A DNA stretch of 19,964 bases from Faecalibacterium sp. CAG:74 (lineage in GTDB: Bacteria; Bacillota; Clostridia; Christensenellales; Aristaeellaceae), in NCBI GenBank assembly GCA_000437595.1, contig FR899873.1:1-19964 (forward strand), read 5' to 3'. A program made the position numbers and the translations under genes. Numbering within the stretch: position 1 is the first letter of the stretch; each line of letters starts with the position of its first letter. Under the pieces are notes generated by a model, which saw nothing but the letters and a program-made list of their open reading frames with translations, had not been told where the DNA came from and ran no database searches. Of this stretch, positions 12,889 to 19,964 are shown in pieces.

Positions 12889-14571
12889 ATGACCCCGAGA
12901 ACGAAAGCAGCGCAGCCGGCAAGCCGCCTGCGGATTGTCAGCCTTGGCGGTGTGGATGAAATCGGCAAGAACATGACAGTTTTTGAATATGAGGATGACA
13001 TTGTGGTGGTTGACTGCGGCAGCATTTTCCCCAAAGAGGATATGCTGGGCGTCGATCTGGTCATTCCGGATGTGTCCTATCTGGTGGAGAAGAAACGCAA
13101 CGTGCGCGGATACCTCTTTACCCACGGGCACGAGGACCACATCGGCGCGACGCCGTACATCCTGCGCCAAGTGCCCGCACCGCTCTACGGAACGAAATTG
13201 ACGCTGGCGCTGGTGGACTTGAAGCTGAAGGAGCACCGCATTCAGGGCATCCCGATGCAGGTGGTGCAGCCGCGCGACGAGGTGCGGCTGGGCAAGAACT
13301 TCACGGCGAAGTTCATCCACGTCAGCCACTCCATCGCGGGGGCGTGCGCCATTGCGCTCACCTGCCCGGCAGGTACGGTCGTCGTCACCGGCGACTTCAA
13401 GATTGACTACACGCCCGTCGATGGGCATATCACCGACCTTGCGTCCTTCGCCGAGCTGGGCGAGCGCGGCGTGCTGGCGATGCTGTGCGAATCCACCAAC
13501 GTCGAGCGCCCCGGTCACACCATCTCCGAAAAGAAGATCGGCGTGACGTTCGAGAACATGTTCCGCGACGCGCAGGGACGTGTGATTGTCGCCATGTTCG
13601 CGTCGAACATCCACCGTATGCAGATGGTCATTGACAACGCCCTGCGCTACGGCCGCCGCGTCTGCTTTATCGGGCGCAGCATGGTCAACGTCAGCCGCGT
13701 GGCGATGCAGATTGGCGAACTGCGGATTCCGCCGGAAGCCATTATTGAGGCGGACGCGCTTGACCAGTACCCGGACAACGAGATTCTGGTGATGACGACG
13801 GGCAGTCAGGGCGAGCCGATGGCAGGCTTGACGCGCATGGCGTACAGCGAACACCGCAAGCTGCAAATCCGGCAGAGCGATACGGTGATTATCTCCGCCA
13901 CGCCCATTCCCGGCAACGAGAAGAGCATCAGCCGCGTCATCGACCAGCTGTACCGCTGCGGCGCGAACGTCATCTATAAGGCACTGGCGGAGGTGCACGT
14001 CTCCGGTCACGCCTGTCAGGAAGAACTCAAACTCATGCACGCGCTGGTGAAGCCGAAGTACTTCATCCCCGTTCACGGCGAATATCGTATGCTGTGGCAG
14101 CACGCGGTGCTGGCGGAGTCGATGGGCATGAACTCCACCGACATCGTGCTTCCCGAAACGGGTCAGGTTATCGAGATGAATCAGGAAGGGCTGTATCTGG
14201 CGGAACAGATTCCGACCGGCGCGGTGCTGGTGGACGGTCTGGGCATTGGCGACGTGGGCAACGTCGTTCTGCGCGACCGCAAGCACCTCAGTCAGGACGG
14301 CTTGATTATCGTCGTGATGGCGATTAACCGCGACGACCAGCGCCTTGTCTCCGGCCCGGACATCATCAGCCGCGGCTTCATCTACGTCCGCGAGAATGAG
14401 GATATTATCGAGAACACGCGCGATGTCGTGCGGCAGATTCTGGCGCAGTCGTCGCTGGCGGGCGAGGACTGGCCGGCGCTCAAGAACCGCATCAAGGATG
14501 AACTGCACCGCTTCATCTTCGAGAAAATCAAGCGCAACCCGATGATTCTGCCCATTATCCTTGACGTTTGA
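12889..14571 (+). CDS. rnj: Ribonuclease J
   Basis: This is a metallo-beta-lactamase/beta-CASP ribonuclease with 5'-3' exonuclease and endonuclease activity in mRNA decay and rRNA maturation. From the ATG at 12889 it has 560 residues, the usual size. SLGGVDEIGKN is near the N-terminus and the zinc motif THGHEDHIGATPYILRQV has H79, H81, D83 and H84. HVSHSIAGACA and VVTGDFKID supply further metal ligands. The beta-CASP region contains SNIHRMQMVIDNA and TTGSQGEPM, and PVHGEYRML follows. The start is uncertain. A GTG at 12847 and a TTG at 12871 are in frame, and none has a strong ribosome binding site; the ATG fits the family's N-terminal length. A YlbF-family gene follows. Whether it is RNase J1 or J2 cannot be told. 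Confidence 0.95.
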   Translation: MTPRTKAAQPASRLRIVSLGGVDEIGKNMTVFEYEDDIVVVDCGSIFPKEDMLGVDLVIPDVSYLVEKKRNVRGYLFTHGHEDHIGATPYILRQVPAPLYGTKLTLALVDLKLKEHRIQGIPMQVVQPRDEVRLGKNFTAKFIHVSHSIAGACAIALTCPAGTVVVTGDFKIDYTPVDGHITDLASFAELGERGVLAMLCESTNVERPGHTISEKKIGVTFENMFRDAQGRVIVAMFASNIHRMQMVIDNALRYGRRVCFIGRSMVNVSRVAMQIGELRIPPEAIIEADALDQYPDNEILVMTTGSQGEPMAGLTRMAYSEHRKLQIRQSDTVIISATPIPGNEKSISRVIDQLYRCGANVIYKALAEVHVSGHACQEELKLMHALVKPKYFIPVHGEYRMLWQHAVLAESMGMNSTDIVLPETGQVIEMNQEGLYLAEQIPTGAVLVDGLGIGDVGNVVLRDRKHLSQDGLIIVVMAINRDDQRLVSGPDIISRGFIYVRENEDIIENTRDVVRQILAQSSLAGEDWPALKNRIKDELHRFIFEKIKRNPMILPIILDV

Positions 14572-14596
14572 CATGGGGGCGCACATCTGATACAAT
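14568..14596 (+). promoter_or_regulatory. Promoter of the YlbF-family gene, overlapping the RNase J stop
   Basis: A consensus TTGACA (14568-14573), a 17-base spacer and TACAAT (14591-14596). The TGA stop of RNase J (14569-14571) is part of the -35 box. Confidence 0.78.
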
Positions 14597-14603
14597 AGGG
14601 AGG

Positions 14604-14632
14604 AACGCTGCAACATGCGTTTCTCTCTTTTT
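14604..14632 (+). terminator. Weak terminator or attenuator-like hairpin
   Basis: AACGC/GCGTT with an 8-base loop is followed by a TCTCTCTTTTT tract. It may end RNase J transcripts, or it may lie at the very 5' end of the ylbF transcript. Confidence 0.4.
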
Positions 14633-14711
14633 CGTGGGAAATCGGGATGAATCAAGCGGACAGAAACGTTTCTAATTACGGATAGCGTATCGAAAGGATG
14701 GACATGCTGTT

Positions 14712-15098
14712 ATGGAACATGCTACGGCACACCGCTTGGCGCAGGAAATCCGCCAGAGCGAGGAATATCAGACGTATCACGCACTGAAAGAGGAGGTTAT
14801 GGCGGGGGAAAAGACCGCCGCCCCCCTGAAGGAGGAACAGAAGGCGCAGTTCAAACCGCCCGCCGCACTCCTGAAGGAGTACAAGAAGCTGCAGTTGCGC
14901 CTGCAAATGGCGGCTGTCTCCGGCACGCAGCCGGATAATGACGACATGCAGCGCTTTCAGGGCATTTCGGCGCTGCTGTTCGGCAAGCTGGAAGTCAGCC
15001 AGTACCTGCTGGCGGAAATGCGTTTGCAGCAGGAAGTGGCGGGCATTCTGCGCATCATCACCGACGCGGCGGACATTGACATGGGGATGGGACAATAA
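14712..15098 (+). CDS. YlbF/YmcA family protein
   Basis: The 128-residue, mostly helical and charged protein has the Com_YlbF pattern. An N-terminal helix LAQEIRQSEEYQTYHALKE is followed by a long central helix and then FQGISALLFGKLEVSQYLLAE, leading into a conserved C-terminal region with RIITDAADIDM. In B. subtilis, YlbF acts with YmcA and YaaT as a specificity factor for RNase Y, affecting mRNA processing, competence and sporulation. Its position directly after RNase J fits an RNA-turnover role, but the exact orthologue is inferred. The nearest AAAGGA is 13 bases before the ATG, rather far. It has its own strong promoter, and mltG follows after 27 bases, so the two are probably co-transcribed. 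Confidence 0.82.
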   Translation: MEHATAHRLAQEIRQSEEYQTYHALKEEVMAGEKTAAPLKEEQKAQFKPPAALLKEYKKLQLRLQMAAVSGTQPDNDDMQRFQGISALLFGKLEVSQYLLAEMRLQQEVAGILRIITDAADIDMGMGQ

Positions 15099-15125
15099 TT
15101 CCGGATTCTCCAAAGGGGGGCAGGC

Positions 15126-16307
15126 TTGTTGAGCAAGAAGCATGACAGCTACGAGAGCATCCGCGACGAGCGGCGATATGGCCCGTACTGGTACAGCGCG
15201 CTGTGGCGCATCATCCGCCCAATCCTGATTGGTTTGGGCGCGGTGCTGGTGGTGTCGGGCATCCTGTTCAGCGTGTGGAACAAGGTGTACGGCGAGTTCA
15301 TTGCGCCGCCGGATGAAAACAGCACGGCGCAGGTGCCCTTCACCATCGAGAGCGGACAGAGCCTGACCCGCGTGGCGAACCGGCTGGAGGAAGCCGGGCT
15401 GATTCGCAATCGCACGGTGTTCAAGTACTACTGCGACTTCGCGGGCTGGGGGCAGAAAATCCAGTCCGGCAGCTACACGCTCAGCCCGTCGATGACCATG
15501 CGGCAGATTGCCGACCAGCTCACGCGCGGCGACGGCAACCCGATTGTGCGCAATATCACGCTCATTCCCGGCTGGACGATTGAACAGTTCGCCGAGCAGC
15601 TGGTCAAAGACGGCGTGCTGACGGACAGCACGGAGTTCTTGTCCCTGTGCAAGAGCGGCACGAGCTTCAGCGAATTTTACTCCGTGCAGGACGTGCTGAA
15701 CAGCAGGAACGTCAGCCAGCGCCGCTATGTGCTGGAGGGGTATCTCGCGCCCGACACCTACGAAATCTACATCGGCGCGACGGCAAGCGAAATCATCCGC
15801 AAGCTGATTACGCAGACCGAGCGGGTGTTCTCCGTCGCCTGTGAGGATCGCGCGGAAGAGATGGGCTACACGATGGACGAGATTCTGACGCTGGCAAGCA
15901 TGATTGAGAAGGAAGCGTCCAAGGCGGATTTCACGAAGGTGTCCGCCGTATTCCACAACCGCCTGAAGGCGGGCATGAAGCTGCAGAGCGACGTGACGAT
16001 TCACTACATCACGGGCGTAAGGAAAATGTCACTGACCAACAGTGATTTGGCGCTTGACAGCCTCTACAACACCTATCAGGTGACGGGGCTGCCGCTTGGC
16101 CCGATTTGCGCGCCGAGCGCGGACGCCATCAACGCGGCGCTCTACCCGGACGAGACGTTCGTGGCGGAAAACTACCTGTATTTCTGCGCGACGAGTCCCG
16201 AAAGCACGGAGCTGCACTTCTCCCGCACCTTGCAGGAGCATGAACAGGCGGTCGCCATCTACGCGCCGCTGTGGCAGCAGTACGACAAGGAAAGAGGCAT
16301 TGAGTAA
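15126..16307 (+). CDS. mltG: Endolytic transglycosylase MltG (YceG-like)
   Basis: MltG cuts nascent peptidoglycan strands in the membrane and is thought to end glycan elongation. The 393-residue product has a cytoplasmic N-terminus, one membrane segment (about 28-51), and then an extracellular LysM-like region (FTIESGQSLTRVANRLEEAGLI, 72-93). The catalytic domain has the proposed catalytic E261 in ASMIEKEA, then VFHNRLKAGMKLQSDVT and YNTYQVTGLPLGPICAPS. The start is TTG: two TTG codons (15126 and 15129) follow AAAGGGGGG, at 5 and 8 bases. Either is possible and the difference is one residue. The stop codon is followed immediately by the ATG of the U32 gene. Confidence 0.93.
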   Translation: MLSKKHDSYESIRDERRYGPYWYSALWRIIRPILIGLGAVLVVSGILFSVWNKVYGEFIAPPDENSTAQVPFTIESGQSLTRVANRLEEAGLIRNRTVFKYYCDFAGWGQKIQSGSYTLSPSMTMRQIADQLTRGDGNPIVRNITLIPGWTIEQFAEQLVKDGVLTDSTEFLSLCKSGTSFSEFYSVQDVLNSRNVSQRRYVLEGYLAPDTYEIYIGATASEIIRKLITQTERVFSVACEDRAEEMGYTMDEILTLASMIEKEASKADFTKVSAVFHNRLKAGMKLQSDVTIHYITGVRKMSLTNSDLALDSLYNTYQVTGLPLGPICAPSADAINAALYPDETFVAENYLYFCATSPESTELHFSRTLQEHEQAVAIYAPLWQQYDKERGIE

Positions 16308-17540
16308 ATGACCAATCGGATGCCGGAGCTGCTGTGCCCGGCGGGGAATCTTGAATCGCTGGAGGCGGCACTGCATTTCGGCGCGGATGCGGTCTATGGC
16401 GGTATGAAGCAGTTCGGCCTGCGCGCCTTCGCGGGCAATTTCGACGAGGATGCGCTGACGCAGGCGGTCGAAAAGATGCACGGCGCGGGCAAGAAGTTCT
16501 ACCTGACGATGAACATCTTCCCGTTTGACGACCAGCTGGATGATTTCATCGCGGCGGCGAAAGCAGCACGGGACATCGGCGTGGATGCGGCAATTGTCAG
16601 CGATTTGGGGGCGATTGCCGCCCTGCGCCGCGAAGTGCCGGAGCTGCCCCTGCACGTCAGCACACAGGCGAGCACCGTCAACGCCGAAGCTGTGCGCGTC
16701 TATCGCGACATGGGCTGCGAACGCGTGATTCTGGCGCGGGAAACGTCCATCGCGCGGGCGAAGGAAATCATCCGCCGCGTGCCGGAGATGGAAATCGAGA
16801 CGTTTGTGCATGGCGCATCGTGCATGGCGTACAGCGGGCGGTGCCTGCTCAGCGCGGCCATGGCGGGGCGGAGCGGCAATCAGGGCGAGTGCGCCCAGCC
16901 GTGCCGCTGGCATTACAGCGTGGTGGAGGAGAAGCGCCCCGGCGAGTACATGCCCGTGTGCGAGGACGAAAATGGCACATACATATTTTCCGCACATGAT
17001 TTGAACCTGATGCCGCTTTTGCCGGAACTGGTGGACGCGGGCATCAAGAGCCTCAAAATCGAGGGGCGGATGAAAACGGCGTATTACGTCGCGACGGTGA
17101 CGGCGGCATACCGTCGTGCGCTGGATCTGCTGGCGGGTGGCGGCGATTTCGCAGCGGCGCTCCCCGGCTTGATGGCGGAATTATCCTGCGCAAGCCACCG
17201 TGACAGCGACACCGGCTTTGCGCTGTGCAAGCCCGAAGCCCCCGGCGGCGCGGACGGCTTCCATCAGGAGCGGGAATATCTGGCGCATGTGGTGGAGGGC
17301 AGCCACGATGGGCGCGGCACACGCTTTCTGCTCAAAAATCGCTTCAAGGCGGGCGAGACAATCGAACTGCTGACGCCATCGGGCGTGCACGCATTCGAGG
17401 CGACGCCGTTCCTGCGCGAAAAGACGGGCGAAATCGTCGATACGCTGGGCATCGGCGGCGAAATCATCCGCATGGACGTCCCCTTCGCGACCGAAACGGG
17501 CGACTTCCTCCGCGGCGAAACGCGGAATCACCGAAAGTAA
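16308..17540 (+). CDS. Peptidase U32 family Fe-S protein (TrhP-like)
   Basis: The 410-residue product matches the U32 signature ETFVHGASCMAYSGRCLLS (164-182) exactly. Cysteines C172, C179, C195 and C199 are placed to bind an iron-sulfur cluster. The N-terminal TIM-barrel-like region starts PELLCPAGNLESLEAALHFGADAVYGG. Despite the family name, characterised members are RNA hydroxylation factors, such as TrhP (tRNA 5-hydroxyuridine) and RlhA. In B. subtilis the mltG homologue yrrL is near yrrN and yrrO, both U32 genes of the TrhP group, and the same neighbourhood here supports a tRNA role. It starts directly after the mltG stop, with AGAGG 10 bases upstream, and is clearly co-transcribed. No terminator is seen. 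Confidence 0.88.
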   Translation: MTNRMPELLCPAGNLESLEAALHFGADAVYGGMKQFGLRAFAGNFDEDALTQAVEKMHGAGKKFYLTMNIFPFDDQLDDFIAAAKAARDIGVDAAIVSDLGAIAALRREVPELPLHVSTQASTVNAEAVRVYRDMGCERVILARETSIARAKEIIRRVPEMEIETFVHGASCMAYSGRCLLSAAMAGRSGNQGECAQPCRWHYSVVEEKRPGEYMPVCEDENGTYIFSAHDLNLMPLLPELVDAGIKSLKIEGRMKTAYYVATVTAAYRRALDLLAGGGDFAAALPGLMAELSCASHRDSDTGFALCKPEAPGGADGFHQEREYLAHVVEGSHDGRGTRFLLKNRFKAGETIELLTPSGVHAFEATPFLREKTGEIVDTLGIGGEIIRMDVPFATETGDFLRGETRNHRK

Positions 17541-17628
17541 GCGCAAGCCTCAAACAAAACGAATAGCGGGACAGAAGCCAAGCAGGGAAAAGCAGTCAAG
17601 CTGGGCAACAACAGCCGCTCTTTTCCAC

Positions 17629-17770
17629 AATAAACATGGGTGGCGGGGGGAGTCCAGAGGGGGCTGAAGTCCAGACTTGCACGCTCTTCAGCCCCCTCTG
17701 GGCGTTCTTTGGTTACTTTCTGGCGCGCCAGAAAGTAACAACATCGCCTCCGCAGAGGCGACTGGAGCAG
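17629..17770 (-). repeat. Composite repeat: family B copy 5 with an inserted palindrome
   Basis: On the minus strand hairpin 1 (17744-17761, TCGCCTC/GAGGCGA) precedes a perfect 28-bp palindrome (17712-17739, GTTACTTTCTGGCG and its complement). An enlarged hairpin 2 follows with perfect 16-bp arms (CCAGAGGGGGCTGAAG, 17654-17669 and 17686-17701). The plus-strand left edge, AATAAACATGGGTGGCGG then GGGAGTCCAGAGGG, resembles family A. No gene lies between 17541 and 18031. Confidence 0.7.
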
Positions 17771-17817
17771 CAAGAAAAAACTGCCTGCATATCACAGCAA
17801 TATCGGCTGGGGTGCGG

Positions 17818-17899
17818 TAAATCCCCCTTTCACGACAGCTGTGAAGCGCGAAATGTCATCCGATAAATCCCCCTTTCACGACAGCTGTGAAGCGCGAAA
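17818..17899 (+). repeat. Two 36-bp direct repeats upstream of rex
   Basis: Identical 36-base units at 17818-17853 and 17864-17899 start TAAATCCCCCTTTCACGACA and end GCTGTGAAGCGCGAAA. They are separated by 10 bases. Each contains an imperfect inverted repeat TTCAC-n-AGCT-GTGAA. They end 26 bases before the rex -35 box, where regulator sites often lie. Confidence 0.85.
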
Positions 17900-17925
17900 A
17901 AATCCCCGGAATCTTTCCGGCAAGG

Positions 17926-17954
17926 TTGCACAAAACCAAAAAGTGTGCTACAAT
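17926..17954 (+). promoter_or_regulatory. rex promoter
   Basis: TTGCAC (17926-17931), a 17-base spacer and TACAAT (17949-17954), with TGTGC before the -10. Confidence 0.75.
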
Positions 17955-17963
17955 CAGATTGAT

Positions 17964-17984
17964 ATTCCTTTCACATGAAGGAAT
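17964..17984. promoter_or_regulatory. Inverted repeat at the rex transcription start
   Basis: ATTCCTT and AAGGAAT flank TCACATG. The site covers the expected initiation point, a classical repressor position. It does not match the usual Rex operator (TTGTTAAN4TTAACAA-like), so the binding protein is unknown. Confidence 0.4.
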
Positions 17985-18031
17985 TGGGCGGAAATGCCCC
18001 AAGATAACAAATGCACTGGAGGAGAATGAGG

Positions 18032-18673
18032 ATGGCAGGGCATGTGTCTGACGCGGTAATCCGTCGGCTGCCGGGATATTATCGGCATCTGCGGGAACTG
18101 GAAAGCGCAGGTGTGGAGCAGATTTCGTCGCAGGAGCTGGGCGAGCGGATGCACCTCACGCCGTCGCAGATTCGGCAGGACATCAACTGCTTCGGCGGCT
18201 TCGGACGTCAGGGGTACGGGTATAAGGTGTCGGATCTGAAAATGCACATTGGCGAAATTCTGGGACTTGACCGTGAGCATACGGAGATTATCGTGGGCGC
18301 GGGCAATATCGGCTGCGCGATTGCGAAATATCCGACGTTCCAGCGCGAGGGCTTCCGGCCGCTGGCGATGTTTGACAACGACCCGGAGAAAATCGGCGTG
18401 CCGGTGGGCGATATTCCCGTGTACAGCATGGAGGAAATGCCGAACTTCCTGAAGGAGAACATGCCGGATATTGCGGTGCTGGCACTGCCCCGACGCGTCG
18501 CGCAGGAAGCGCTGGACAAGCTCTACGCCTGCGGCATCCGCGCGGTGTGGAACTTCGCGCCGACCGATCTGACCCATCCGGACGACATGCTGGTGGTCAA
18601 TGTTCACCTGACGGACAGCTTGCAGACGCTGACTTACCACATGGCGCACCGGAACGAGGAAAACAGCAAGTAA
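18032..18673 (+). CDS. rex: Redox-sensing transcriptional repressor Rex
   Basis: Rex senses the NADH/NAD+ ratio and represses fermentation and electron-transfer genes when NADH is low. The 213-residue product has an N-terminal winged helix (about 7-68: AVIRRLPGYYRHLREL, SSQELGERMHLTPSQIRQD, then the wing GGFGRQGYGY). The Rossmann domain has VGAGNIGCAIAKY (88-100), MFDNDPEKIG and the IAVLALP region. A C-terminal swap helix follows. An upstream in-frame ATG at 18011 exists, but GGAGGAG (18018-18024) lies inside that stretch, 7 bases before the ATG at 18032, so I chose the latter. It has its own promoter. The last two codons and stop coincide with the edge of a MITE-like element. Confidence 0.95.
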   Translation: MAGHVSDAVIRRLPGYYRHLRELESAGVEQISSQELGERMHLTPSQIRQDINCFGGFGRQGYGYKVSDLKMHIGEILGLDREHTEIIVGAGNIGCAIAKYPTFQREGFRPLAMFDNDPEKIGVPVGDIPVYSMEEMPNFLKENMPDIAVLALPRRVAQEALDKLYACGIRAVWNFAPTDLTHPDDMLVVNVHLTDSLQTLTYHMAHRNEENSK

Positions 18674-18833
18674 TACTATTTCCAGATTCACCTGCGCCAT
18701 CTGCTTGCGCCTTTTCCGTTCTGGCGTCCGGTCGTTCCATTTAGCGTAGCGCTGCTACGCTGCATTTCACTCCCGTTAGCCAGAACGAAAAATTCGCAGC
18801 GCATCTTGGCGCATTCTCATTTGGAAATAGTAT
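18673..18833. mobile_element. MITE-like palindromic element (complete copy)
   Basis: The 161-base element has terminal inverted repeats ATACTATTTCCA (18673-18684) and TGGAAATAGTAT (18822-18833). The two arms align along their whole length (GCGCCA, then TTTTnCGTTCTGGC) up to a central AGCGTAGC-GCT-GCTACGCT. It has no coding capacity. The right end matches the repeat at window positions 1-44. A transposed non-autonomous element or a large dispersed hairpin both fit. It follows the rex stop directly and could also act as a transcript end. Confidence 0.7.
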
Positions 18834-18844
18834 AAATCACACAC

Positions 18845-18879
18845 CCAGCCCTCCGCAGCAGCCGCTGTGCAAGGGCTGG
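18845..18879 (+). other. Hairpin in the leader of the VanW-family gene
   Basis: CCAGCCCT/AGGGCTGG arms enclose an inner CAGC/GCTG stem. The hairpin ends about 10 bases before GGAGGA. There is no T run, so it is not a terminator; it may affect mRNA stability or translation. Confidence 0.4.
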
Positions 18880-18900
18880 AATCCATTTTGGAGGAATGAC

Positions 18901-19964
18901 ATGAGCAACATTTCGGGCGGAACGCAGCGCCCGCGCCGCAGCCAGCAGACGCGCCTGACGGAAAAATTGGCGCCGGAGACGAAGCCGCGCCAGCCCGCCA
19001 TGCGCCAGCCGAAGGGACGCTCACAGCGGCTGATAGAAGAGGAAGCGCGCCGGAGCGCCCCGCCCAAAACACGCGGCACACCCACGGGCAAGCGTCCATC
19101 CGCGCCGAAGCGGAAAACGACACCCAAACCGCGCAAGGGGCGCAAAAAGCGCAGCAGCACCTTCCTATGGCTGCTTGTCATGCTGATTTCGCTGACGTGC
19201 ACGGCGGGGCTGCTGCTGCTTGCCGCGCCGCAGATGCTGGGCATGGAGCTGGCTGGGCTGCCGACGCTGGCATTCGTCAACGGCAGCATCATCCGGTATG
19301 ACGCAGAGCGAATCGCGAATTTCAATGAGGCGGTCGCGCTGGTCAACACCGACCGCATTTTCCCCGGCGTGACGATTGACGGCATCAACGTTGGCGGCAT
19401 GAACCGCGCGGAGGCCGAAAGCGCCTTGGGGCAGGGCGGCGTGGACAACAATAGCGTCCACCTGCATGTGGTGGCGGATGCGTACACCTACGACATCACG
19501 GGCTACGATGTGCCGCTCTACCGCAACGTGAGCGAGATGGCGGCGGTTGCCTATGCCGCTGGGCGCGGGAACACAACCGCCCTGCGCGGTTCGGGGCGGA
19601 CGCCGCTGAGCGAGCGCGTCGCGACGATTCGCGCGATGCAGCAAAGCCCCGTGACGCTTCAGACGCAAATCACCTACGACCGCGATGCCGTGCGAAAAAT
19701 CGCGGAGAATATCGCGGCGGATGTGACCTGCACGCCCGTCAACGCGACGGTGGAGTCCTTTGACCCGGCGACGAAGCAGTTCTCTTTCAACAGCGACATC
19801 AGCGGCGCGTATCTGGATGCCAACAGCGTCTATCAGACGCTCACGGGCGTGCTGGACATGGGCAATTACACCGCGTCCTTGCGTTTGCAGTCGGACACGG
19901 TGCTGGCGGACGTGACGAAATCACAGATTGTGGGCAAGTTCGGGCGCATTTCCACCTACACGAC
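18901..19964 (+). CDS. VanW-family membrane-anchored protein (partial, 3' end off window)
   Basis: The frame is open from ATG 18901 (GGAGGA 6 bases upstream) to the window end, about 354 residues. The first 86 residues are cytoplasmic, very basic and proline-rich (KPRKGRKKRSS just before the membrane). One transmembrane segment follows (about 87-110). A YoaR-like/PG_binding_4 region has FPGVTIDGINVGGMNRAEAESAL (154-176) and a later second peptidoglycan-binding-like domain. The last visible residues, FGRISTYTT, are where the VanW domain typically begins. VanW proteins are linked to the cell envelope and to vancomycin-resistance clusters, but their biochemical role is unresolved. The family call rests on the domain order, because most of the VanW domain itself is missing here. 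Confidence 0.8.
   Translation, partial: MSNISGGTQRPRRSQQTRLTEKLAPETKPRQPAMRQPKGRSQRLIEEEARRSAPPKTRGTPTGKRPSAPKRKTTPKPRKGRKKRSSTFLWLLVMLISLTCTAGLLLLAAPQMLGMELAGLPTLAFVNGSIIRYDAERIANFNEAVALVNTDRIFPGVTIDGINVGGMNRAEAESALGQGGVDNNSVHLHVVADAYTYDITGYDVPLYRNVSEMAAVAYAAGRGNTTALRGSGRTPLSERVATIRAMQQSPVTLQTQITYDRDAVRKIAENIAADVTCTPVNATVESFDPATKQFSFNSDISGAYLDANSVYQTLTGVLDMGNYTASLRLQSDTVLADVTKSQIVGKFGRISTYT

Noticed and set aside
12826..14655. A 609-codon minus-strand frame opposite RNase J
   Set aside because: It is an antisense shadow; the plus strand carries complete RNase J motifs.
17818..17899. A CRISPR array
   Set aside because: Only two repeat units with a 10-base spacer, and no cas genes.
17964..17984. 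A Rex self-binding operator
   Set aside because: The inverted repeat does not resemble the known Rex consensus; only its position at the start site is suggestive.

Overview
The window reads as chromosomal DNA of a GC-rich anaerobic member of the Clostridia (Oscillospiraceae or Christensenellales-like; this placement is inference). Supporting signs are a Gram-positive style SecG, Rex, RNase J and YlbF, a SAM-I riboswitch before metK, a short SRP RNA, a VanW-family protein, strong AGGAGG ribosome binding sites, and promoters that carry a TGTGN stretch before the -10 box. Most of the content is ordinary housekeeping. I see no phage, CRISPR array, defence island or complete insertion sequence.

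Layout. Positions 1-1500: a secreted SH3-repeat protein on the minus strand, divergent from a uronate-degradation pair, kduI and kduD (1516-3300), which turn unsaturated-uronate products into 2-keto-3-deoxygluconate. Next is secG (3459-3695). A minus-strand block (4105-7398) holds an FCD-type GntR regulator, a PHP-family phosphoesterase and an M3 oligopeptidase. metK (7898-9064, minus) lies behind a complete SAM-I riboswitch and terminator. Divergent from it, on the plus strand, are the SRP RNA, a secreted alpha/beta hydrolase and glyA. metK and glyA both serve one-carbon and methyl-group metabolism. From 12.4 kb onward the plus strand holds RNase J and a YlbF-family protein (both linked to RNA turnover), then mltG directly abutting a U32-family Fe-S protein (cell wall and probably tRNA modification), then rex, then a VanW-family membrane-anchored protein cut by the window end.

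The most unusual material is between the genes. (1) A dispersed two-hairpin repeat (family B, five copies, both orientations) whose stems differ in sequence but keep base pairing. (2) A second repeat (family A, three good copies), one of them inside the kduI-kduD interval. (3) A 161-bp near-palindromic MITE-like element after rex. The end of a second copy lies at the left window edge. Each element touches the stop codon of an unrelated gene, and the two junctions share the same 20 bases. (4) Two 36-bp direct repeats upstream of the rex promoter. (5) A roughly 400-nt apparently untranslated leader before RNase J.

Regulation readable from sequence includes the SAM-I riboswitch, a perfect TTGTATACAA palindrome at the gntR start site (probable autoregulation), and a terminator-like hairpin just before the ribosome binding site of the PHP gene. 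All assignments come from reading motifs by eye; no database search was possible.
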